From: Doris montereyensis
Lineage: Eukaryota > Mollusca > Gastropoda > Nudibranchia > Dorididae
Assembly: GCA_037039925.1 (NCBI GenBank)
Contig: JAXRKP010000995.1
Span: 91,001-155,000, forward strand
DNA length: 64,000 nt
Reading direction: 5' to 3'
This document shows positions 13,690 through 64,000 of this stretch, piece by piece (position 1 is the first letter of the stretch; every line of letters begins with the position of its first letter). The position numbers and the translations under genes were made by a program. A model generated the notes under the pieces. The model saw only the letters and a list, made by a program, of their open reading frames with translations, did not search any database and was not told the origin of the DNA.

Positions 13690-14340
13690 AATTTTCCCCC
13701 CACTTAAATCACACTGAAATATTAGAAGACTTTTATTTTGCTGATGATGTTGTACTCATATCACAGATAAATATCCAGAGCACAGCGTTCAGAACACTAC
13801 ACAAAAACTGAGGTTACAAATGTTGGAAAAACAAAACTGATCAGGACCTGTGGAAGTATAGGAGATTGAGATTGGCATGCTTTCACTGGAAGTAAAATTA
13901 CTCCATGGAAACTCTTAAGATGAAATCAAAGAAATGCTACCAAAAGCAAAAAAAACATTTGGATCACCGAGACAGTCAGGTCCAGAACTCAGACTTAAAA
14001 CAGGAGGGAGGAAGACCAGAAAAATCTCAATAAATTTAAACAAAAAACTTACATTCCACATTCTAGCTGACTTCTCTATATATACGATACTGAATCCTGG
14101 AAAACAACAAATAGCATAGCTGCAGAAAGCTGACACCTTTCAAAACAAGTGCTTGAGAGAGAGAGATCCTTAAAAAAACAACCTCAAATGGATCTTAGGA
14201 ATTTATAAAAGGAAAAAAGCTTGCCTGAAAGAAACATGAAAGAGGTGCCTAAAAAAAATGATGAAGGTGACAACATTGGCATCTGATCGAGATCATTGGA
14301 GATCTACCATGTCAGCCTTAAGTACTGCCCAAGATATTTT
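13690..14340 (+). pseudogene. Degenerate non-LTR reverse transcriptase fragment
   Basis: From about 13715 the plus strand reads EILEDFYFADDVVLISQ, which carries the (F/Y)ADD catalytic motif of a reverse transcriptase and the usual flanking hydrophobic residues. Downstream, a TLASDRDHWRSTMSAL-like reading near 14275-14325 resembles the C-terminal tail common in such elements. The frame breaks many times. I regard it as a dead retrotransposon relic; the clade is not determined. Confidence 0.5.
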
Positions 14341-14349
14341 TTTTAAATA

Positions 14350-17340
14350 TAAGTAAAGAGTTTTCATAAGAAACCGCTTTGAAAAACTTCAGTCTGGGTA
14401 AGAGGCTGGTTTTTATTTTGTGATAAGGCTAAATGGTCATCTTAACTCGATACATGTACAGTAAAGCTAAAATTCAGATTCAGATTGGCAATGCCGCATT
14501 TCTATCTATTTGGAACATGTATCCTGTTGTAAGCCTACAATCTCTGCTTGTCCGTGTAGAGTGGCCGTGCCAGGCTCTTTAATGTTGACGCCAGACATCC
14601 ACCAGATGAATGAGATATTGAAACCTACTGTTCACATTGGCACGTAACATTTGCAGACCGCCCCCCATCATTGGAATATTTTTTTATCAGAATAAAGGCA
14701 GGGCCATAACTGATGCGAAGCAGAGGCATGTTTTTACTGATAAAAAACGAAAACTGAAATTGGGCTTAAGTGTTTGATGCAGCTGCTACCTGGTTTTGTG
14801 ATCAATAGGAAAAAGAAGAGGAACAAAAGTAGGATGCACAGCTTGATTCGACATTATATTGAAGCCATTAGATTGAATCTCATCAATGGCAAAATCATAT
14901 ATATACTTTTTTGTAAAATATTGATTTATAAAAGAATAAATAATAAAAAGGCCTAGGAATGGTGTAACATCAAACATGGTTATAATATCAGTACAGCTGA
15001 TTAGTTCTATCTGATGTATCTGTTAAAAGTATCTTTACTTCAATAAAAACAAATGTTGTTTGTTCCATACAATAACTTATTATTAACAAGAATCTACTGT
15101 GATCGTATAAATGGTGGGTGGTTGTTTTGCTGTTAAATATGTACTTGTACCTAAGCTGATGTTACAATGGCTTTGTTGATCTTATAATGGAAATTTGAGA
15201 CATTCCTTGCCAGTAACCAAATAAAATGCAAAGTTAAATACATGGATTATATTTATAAATAAGATAGAATGTTTTTAGATCTTCTAACGTCATAGGGTGA
15301 TTTATTGACAAAAATAGGTTCCTTTCTTTACATGACCTCTACTTCTGGTCCTTAGGTAGCTGTACTGACGTTTCATCATTCTACATTTATAATTACAATA
15401 CAGTTGTGGGTTGTTTACTCACAATTTTTGTTTCGTAGACTATACTGCTGAAATTGTGAGGAAACGCCCACAACTGATACATCAGTGTTTGGCATAGAAC
15501 ACCCTAGCAGTTCCAAGCAATTATCGATATATGATTAACAATGCTTTTATAGCCTTCGAAATGTACCATTCTTGCGGGGGATAAAATTTATGTGGCATGG
15601 AGCAATATTTTATTTTTACAAGAAGCAAAGAGTTAATAATCAGGGGAGAGAAAGGGCTGCAGAGGCTTAAGTGGCTGCCCACTGAAGTATATATATATAT
15701 GTTGATTTTTCATTTCTCCATTTTATGAATTATACAAACATCTTGCAAAACGGGATTAGTCCACAAGATGAACAACATATATCATATCTATCAAAGATAA
15801 AGTTTCAATGCTTGTAAAATTCTCTGCATTTTTAAATCCTGACCTACTTTAATTTTCTTGGATTTCTAACAAGGCATGAAACCACTTTGTACTTAAAGAG
15901 TGAATAAGGCCCTTAGTTCTGTGGCACTCAGAGGTATTATTCACAAGAATTCATAGTTTTAGAAAATCTATATATAACATACAAACTCATACATTCTATA
16001 AATAACACATCTTGCATGGTAACAAATTAATTCACAGATCAAGCAGGTAGGTACTCAATGGAATGAGCACAAACTCAAACACAGCTGACATTTATGTAGT
16101 CACTAGTATAATTATAAAACATGGACATAAAGTCATACTGGAGAAAAAGAGCTAGATCTATGTCTGAAAGACTTGAATAAAAAAGAAAAGAAATGGGAAG
16201 TAAGAAACTTGAAATAGATCTAGAAGGAAACACACTAACTGCCGTACTAGGCATGAGAGCAAGTTAAAGACAGAGAATCTTCAGAGCTTCATATTCTGCT
16301 GATTAACGAGTGGTCACAAAATACAAGCAAAGAGAACAAAAAATACTCCTATCTCTCCTTTCCATAAAGTTATATTCTAGGTCTCTAAAAAAGAGTTCTT
16401 TAAAAATCCCCACTCCCTTGGTCGTTGCGTTCATGACGACACCCACGCAAAACACAGACTTGATAGTAAGATAGTTGTGGTTGGAGAGTCCTCCAATATC
16501 TAACATGTACACGAAACAAGATCGGGTAGTTATGATGATTCAGGTCAATAAAAAGACATATTACAAACAGAACATGATTATAATCAAACCAGACAGAAAA
16601 GAAGGCTCATGAGATCACTAATTTAATACATAGAATACTCACCATACTTCCTTATAATCCCATCGGTTGTGTTAGTCCCATTATTTATGTTCATAAACTG
16701 TTCAATGCGGAAGTGACGTGCTTGCGAGCCTTTGATAAGAAAATGGATAGCATTAGCATTGATTACTTCCCAGAATTGACACCGCCCGCATTACCTTTTC
16801 CCCCCGTCATGATAATATTGTGGTACATGTATGTGTACTCGATGATAGTTACAGACACAACGATCACTGCATATTAAATGATGGATAGGTAAATTTTAAA
16901 TAAACAAAATTAAACAAACGTTTTCCCCTCAAATTGCACAAAACAACAACAACAAATGAATAAAACAAGACAAAATATCATGGATTTGGGAGTTGCTTTT
17001 TAAAGTCTTCTTTGTCTATTATTTTATGTTGCTATCTTTTTGTTTGTTTATTTGTTGTTGTTGATGATGATGTTAAACGATCAGCTTGTCAAAAATGAAG
17101 TTAAATTTGGATATTTCCTGTCTTCATAATTTACAACATGACAAATCAGAGATGGGTTTCCTGGGAGATGCTGGTAAGTCCTCCTTATTTCTTTTCACTA
17201 TTTTACTTATCTTTCATTTTGCTGCTTCCTCGTAATTTACCCTGATATATAGTTACAGAGGTATAAAAGTACATCGAATATTCACGGACAAATATATACT
17301 TTGCAATGACTTCTACCCGTAATAGATTTGGAAACACGTA
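14350..17340. other. No gene recognised (between divergent starts)
   Basis: This AT-rich sequence lies between the TMEM184 first coding exon and the VWA3A promoter. ORFs are short and unsupported. A 5'-UTR exon and promoter of TMEM184 probably lie somewhere here, but I cannot place them. Confidence 0.4.
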
Positions 17341-17357
17341 TTCTGTGCAGACCTTAG

Positions 17358-17371
17358 TTTGGTATGGCAAC
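17358..17371 (+). promoter_or_regulatory. RFX X-box-like motif upstream of VWA3A
   Basis: TTTGGTATGGCAAC matches the palindromic RFX consensus GTTGCCATGGCAAC at 11 of 14 positions. It has a perfect right half-site (GGCAAC). It lies 128 bp upstream of the proposed VWA3A ATG. RFX factors drive ciliary genes in animals through such promoter-proximal sites, so position and target type agree. A single imperfect match can arise by chance. Confidence 0.45.
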
Positions 17372-17383
17372 AGAATCAACAGC

Positions 17384-17397
17384 AACAATATGGCGGA
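17384..17397 (+). promoter_or_regulatory. YY1-like AATATGGCGG motif near probable VWA3A transcription start
   Basis: AACAATATGGCGGA fits the YY1 consensus (AANATGGCGG), which in animals is often found at transcription starts or early 5' UTRs. It is about 100 bp upstream of the ATG and 13 bp after the X-box-like motif. The start site itself cannot be read from sequence. Confidence 0.35.
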
Positions 17398-17498
17398 CTG
17401 ATATGATACCTCTTCAAGAGACAAGCGCATTCAACTTTGCAGATAAATTTAAACCCAGAAGCTTTGCTCTTTCATGATTAAAAAGTTAGATAGTAAAC

Positions 17499-50600
<33,102 letters not shown>

Positions 50601-50754
50601 ATCATTGTTTCAGCTTCAATCACAGCTATCTGAGCCAAAAATATGTATTTTCCATTTCTTAGGGCTTATTCTTTATTTTCATTGTAGAATATTTTTTCAG
50701 CGTTTAAGAAAAATCATAAGTTGTCTTCACGGGCAACAGTTCTCTATGTAGTAT

Positions 50755-51010
50755 TTACCATGCAATAGGATGAATGGAACGCTGATGCCATCCCTAAAAT
50801 AGCCCTCAGATGGAACCTCCAGGGAAGAAGGAAAAGAGGTCGCCTGTTTAAAACCTGGACGGGGAGCCACGGAAAAGAGCTGAAGATCCAGGGATGGGCA
50901 TGGGGGGAGGAAAATGACAAAATTGGCATCTGACAAAGATCAATGGTAATCCATTGTGACAGCCCTACGTGCTGCCAAAGCGCCGGGAGGACAGCCTTAC
51001 TTATCATGCT
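50755..51010 (+). pseudogene. Retrotransposon C-terminal fragment
   Basis: The plus strand reads DEWNADAIPKIALRWNLQGR followed by RKRGRLFKTWTG, EKELKIQGWAWGE-like and DKDQW pieces. This matches the RW.P.G.RKRGRP..TW tail common to LINE-encoded reverse transcriptases. It is broken by frame changes. It begins about 155 bp after the VWA3A stop codon, so it may lie in the 3' UTR or just downstream. Confidence 0.6.
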
Positions 51011-53330
51011 ATGAATTGGAATTGTTTGTAAAGAAAATAAAAATACATTTCATGTGATATTGATATTCATTTTTGTGTTAAATATGGACGAAAATTGTAT
51101 TGAAATTAAAATGAGCGCTTTTTAGTGATGGAATGTTAATGAAATGAATTTTAAAATATGTAATTAGTAATTGCTCAAGGAACAAAAAAATTTACACAAG
51201 TTACCTTGAATGAAAATGATCTCAGTTGTCAATCCATAACATTTGTGAAGCTTGCATGTCAAAGAGTTATATGTTATAATTATTTTTGGGAAATTCAACA
51301 TTTTTTTTATACACATTTTAGAATTTTCCTCAAACATTCATGCTCACTCTTCAAATAAATTGTGACTGGCGGTTTTTAGTCATGCTAACTGTAATTAAGA
51401 TGATAAATGTTTGCAATATATGAAATAAGAATAGACATATAAAAATTTCATATTACTCATAGATTAGATATAATATTAAGTTGTTTTATTTATCATATGA
51501 CATCATTCTTATCACTTTAAAAAATGTCACACAAGTCTTTGTAATTGTTTATTGTACATGAAATAAGTTTTTGTTGTTCATTGACGCCCTATTTTAACTT
51601 GTTGTGAAGATGGAGAAGTCTTACGTTTAAATTTACTTCATGTCATCAGCACTATTACTATTGCTGTGCACAGATTTCAAATTTCAAAGAGAATTTTAAA
51701 TTAACAAATGTAGATGTATTTCTTGAAGGAAGAAAAACATGTAACAAAATATATTAAAGCCTTCTGTGATAATTTGTTTATTTCAAGAAAACTGGCATTA
51801 CCTTGCCTATCTAAAAAATATGTTTCAGTGTACTTTATCTTATTCGTTTTATCTAGATATAACATATATATATATAAATATAAAACACACTTTAAATGAA
51901 ATTTTCTTTGTTTTCTCCATCTGCTTAGGTACAAATTTATTTATAAACAATGAGAATCTCTCTTATGTCACACTACCTGTCACTCCCCCCGCCCCCTCCC
52001 TCTGGCGAGATTGAAAAGCATATGTAATCTGAACAATGCGCATTTATCTTAATATGAAGCAAACACATTACTTGAAATAGTCATACACTTGTCCTCAACA
52101 CATTCCAAATGTGATGTGACACATCTAATGACTCAGCAAAATACTGAAAAAACCTCGCTTCTCTCTGCCTAAAATGAAATAATTTAAACTTATATTGATT
52201 ATTAAATTTATTTCCTTTAAAACATTGATGTTGACATCAATTGGTCTTTTCCTTTTTTCCATGAAGCGCTAGTAGTATTATGGTGTTGGGTGATCTTAAA
52301 TAATATGCTTTGCTTGTGGTAGGTGAAACCTATCCTTGTACTTTCTGACAATTGCATGAACTCCTTCAAATAGATAGAAAATACTGACTCTTGGTTTCCC
52401 TCTTTAAGTTTTTATTTCTTTTTCATGTGAAGTTTTGTACATGTGTGTTGTTTTAGTCTACAATAACAAAACAACGAATTGTTTATTTAATATATATTTT
52501 ATTTATTGAAATACAAATTGAGCCGACGCGACCCATTAAACTTTTCAGGAAATGACAATATAAAAATTGCTCCACATACAAGCATTCAGCCATTGCAAAC
52601 CAATGAAAGAAATATTTACTCAGGATTCAAAGATAAACTTTAAAAGTCAAATCAACATGCAATAAATACACACAAAAACTGACAACTTCACCCCAGGAGG
52701 CAGAACACACACGTGAAGTTTGAAGAATAACCTTGGTGGCATTGACACTTTTTTTGTCGTTAATTATTTCAAATTCACTCCACTGTGACTCCTTTTGTGG
52801 TAAAAACATACAGTTGCAATTTCTTGAAGCATTTAAAACGAAAAGAAGAAACATATATTCACAGATCACACTCCAGATTAAAATAAAATATAACTTTTAT
52901 TTGATAATGGTGAATGACAACATACACCATGTCACACATCAAGTTTTAAACATTCACTTTCAGAATGATATGAAAACAATTGCTAATTAATGAATGAATA
53001 TATTATAAGGCGTTCAATTGCAAAGTGAGACATATTTTGATTTTTAAATTGTTAGATGCTCCTGGCAAGAATGAAAAAGAAATAGTTAAAAATCATGCTT
53101 TTTTTTTTTCAAAAGCTTCTTTATCATAAAACTGACAAGACAATGGTGAAATTTTATTGGTCACAGAGACTCATTTGTAACTTCCAAAAGGTAGATATCT
53201 TAAACTTAATATCGGCTAAGACCCATGTCTCACTTTGCAGAATATTAATACGGTAATGGCAGTTTTTTATATACACATCATATAAAACAAGCCTAGACAT
53301 GAATAAAAGTAAATATTTGCCATGCTTTAT
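51010..53330. other. Intergenic between convergent VWA3A and DNAAF5
   Basis: This is AT-rich DNA with no supported gene. It contains a diverged copy of the GACAA..CACGTGA element (52676-52740). Short ORFs on both strands at 51701-52014 and 52627-52990 are unsupported. Confidence 0.5.
53153..53158 (-). terminator. Possible polyadenylation signal for DNAAF5
   Basis: AATAAA lies on the minus strand about 180 nt downstream of the DNAAF5 stop codon. In AT-rich DNA this hexamer is common by chance. Confidence 0.3.
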
Positions 53331-53337
53331 CACCTCA

Positions 53338-62055
<8,718 letters not shown>

Positions 62056-62059
62056 CTGT

Positions 62060-64000
62060 GAGTAAAACATGAGATATAATATTGAGTCAATCACTCAAAA
62101 AAGACAATTTTGTTCCTGTCCTACATATTATAAGCACAACTTCCTAAATTAGCATGACAAAGATTGTAGTTGCTGCATGACGAAAAATTTCCTTTGAGAA
62201 CATACAGAGATAACAATACAGAATAAATTTCCATGTACATGAATTTAACTTTCATCATTTTATACATGTAGCAACACCAAACGCCTCCCCTTAATTAAAA
62301 ATTATCCAATATGAAGACATAATATTAAGCCTTTTCCTAGATAAAATTTTTGTCAATTTTGGCTCTAGCCTAATAAACGTGTCTAAGATCCCTCCATTTT
62401 ATTTTTTCAAATGTCTGCACAAACCAGAAGTTGATTTCTTTGATATTACCATGAAATGAATGAAAAAAAAAGTTTTATTTTAAGATAGGTTACACAGGAT
62501 ACACAGTGCTGTCTCCTAATACTAGAAAAACAGCTCGCTCAGCCAGCGCAATGGCTGCCACACGCTTGTTGGTTTGCCGAGAGTCATTGCAGAGGCAGAA
62601 GGCTACCCAAGGAGTTCTACTATCAGTTCACAGGGTAGTGTGACTTCTGACCAGGCCATCGCCAATCTCTTGTATTCGGTCACATGGCAATCATCTGATC
62701 TCATCCACGCCATGCCAAGCTAGGGTGATGCCAATCTTTTCAATTTTAATAGGAGACAACATGACCAATTACGTATTTGTGCAAACACATAGTCTTACTA
62801 TCAACTCAGTCATACGCACTCTCGAAACAGACCAGCTCATTTACATCCCTCATGCAATAGACTAGACCTAGGAGGATCATTCCATTTACAAAAGGATGAC
62901 CAATAATTAAAAAGTTGTATAATCAAGCCTACTTCATAAATAGTACAACTGTTAACCAGTTGCCCTGAGACAAAGATAAAGATGAACACACCCTTTTGAA
63001 ATACTCATCAAGATGTCTATATGATGTAAGCTTATGAGCCTGAAAGCGTTCTTTCTCCTGTTTACTTATAGGTTAACCAATAAGAAAGCATTACTTAGTA
63101 AGATGATGAGCGTAAGACAGTAGAAAGAACAAAAAGGATGAATATTCAACCCTCTCTTGATCTGTCCGTCCTTCCCGGCAAATACCGGGCAAAGCACTGA
63201 ACAGTTTTGTATTCGTAGCAGACAAACAGGAAATCCTGGGCATCGCACTTAACGGAGTACTATGTAAACTGGTCGTAGCCTTTCCAGGGTTGATACAATG
63301 TATTCATACCTATTTAATCATACTATTGTTCTCCAATGCTTTCTTACTCAGTACCTATCATCAGCGCCTCCCAAAATCTTCTGAATGTACCCAATCAAAG
63401 TAAACTTATGGTGTGAAGATAGCCCAATTTTGCTGAAATATAATTAGTTGACTCATTAAGTTCACAATTATTTTCAATATTTGACATATTTATAAATATT
63501 TATGAGACTTTGTTCTCAAGTTCATATGGGTACAGAAAATGGGAAGGAACAGAAAAAGTACTGATGAAAAGTATAACATGTTCATTTCAAAAGAAAAATA
63601 ATAAAATGAGGATGAATTCTTAAGAAAAAAAACATAGTTTACTACCCACAAGGGAATTTTATGACGGTTAAAAATGTTATGCAATTTTAGACATAAAAAA
63701 TATCAAAGAAAATTTTCATTGATCAAGAGCTATTCAAAAAAAGAACAAAACATCTTTGGATAAGCAATTTATTGACTTGGTATCAAAGCTAGTCTATTTG
63801 TCTGTGTTCAGTTGAGTCCAAATTTGATGTAGATCTAAGTACAGGGGAAAACTGTAAAGTCATTTTTATGGCCTGTTTTACATAGCTCTAGATCTGGCTG
63901 AGAAAATAGAAGGTGGCCATTCTACCACGGTATTTATTTACTCATGAGCACAACACTACATTGAATTAAAACCAAACAAAGCACTTATAATGGTGATAAT
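62060..64000. other. No exon recognised; probable DNAAF5 intron
   Basis: I searched for the HEAT repeats that precede GNGKAVDD in DNAAF5 and found none here. The stretch is AT-rich. A GC-richer patch at 62520-62740 may be an interspersed repeat but has no second copy in the window. Confidence 0.45.

Noticed and set aside
63160..63190. CCCGG-CAAATA-CCGGG hairpin
   Set aside because: A short perfect stem that is isolated and has no associated feature.

Overview
This is an AT-rich, repeat-rich stretch of animal nuclear DNA. It has interrupted genes with GT-AG introns, tRNA-derived SINEs, LINE fragments, a MITE and very many long microsatellites. Nothing bacterial or viral is present. Two genes are axonemal or ciliary, and one locus encodes tandem cysteine-rich DGCN repeats of a kind common in molluscs. 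A lophotrochozoan, probably a mollusc, is therefore my best guess, but that is inference.

Layout. At 1-11.7 kb there are repeats and unexplained sequence, possibly a long intron. The first coding exon of a TMEM184-family membrane protein lies on the minus strand (11761-11952). At 12-17.4 kb there is mostly unexplained sequence with a reverse-transcriptase relic. A VWA3A orthologue starts at 17499 (+) and runs to a stop at 50600, with about 33 recognisable coding exons and roughly 1270 codons. It has three successive modules, each a short EWL-type leader, a Y..R..WL..SR..FG helix and a VWA domain. Its last large intron (about 39994-49334) carries a minus-strand cysteine-rich repeat gene (44160-44868), a LINE 3' end and large triplet-repeat mosaics. 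Convergent to VWA3A, the C-terminal three quarters of DNAAF5 (HEATR2) lies on the minus strand in 11 coding exons (62055 down to 53338). Its N-terminal exons should lie beyond the right edge. A small unidentified plus-strand ORF sits inside a DNAAF5 intron.

Function. DNAAF5 is a cytosolic factor for preassembly of axonemal dynein arms, and VWA3A belongs to the ciliated-cell gene set, so two cilia-linked genes lie tail to tail about 2.7 kb apart. An RFX X-box-like motif lies about 130 bp upstream of the VWA3A start codon, which fits ciliary regulation.

Most important caveat. Reading frames in all three larger genes break repeatedly by single bases, often at homopolymers, while splice sites and family motifs on both sides remain intact. 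This looks more like indel errors in an unpolished long-read consensus than pseudogenes. A few anomalies are substitutions instead: two in-frame TGA codons and one AT in place of a GT donor. All three can be tested with RNA.
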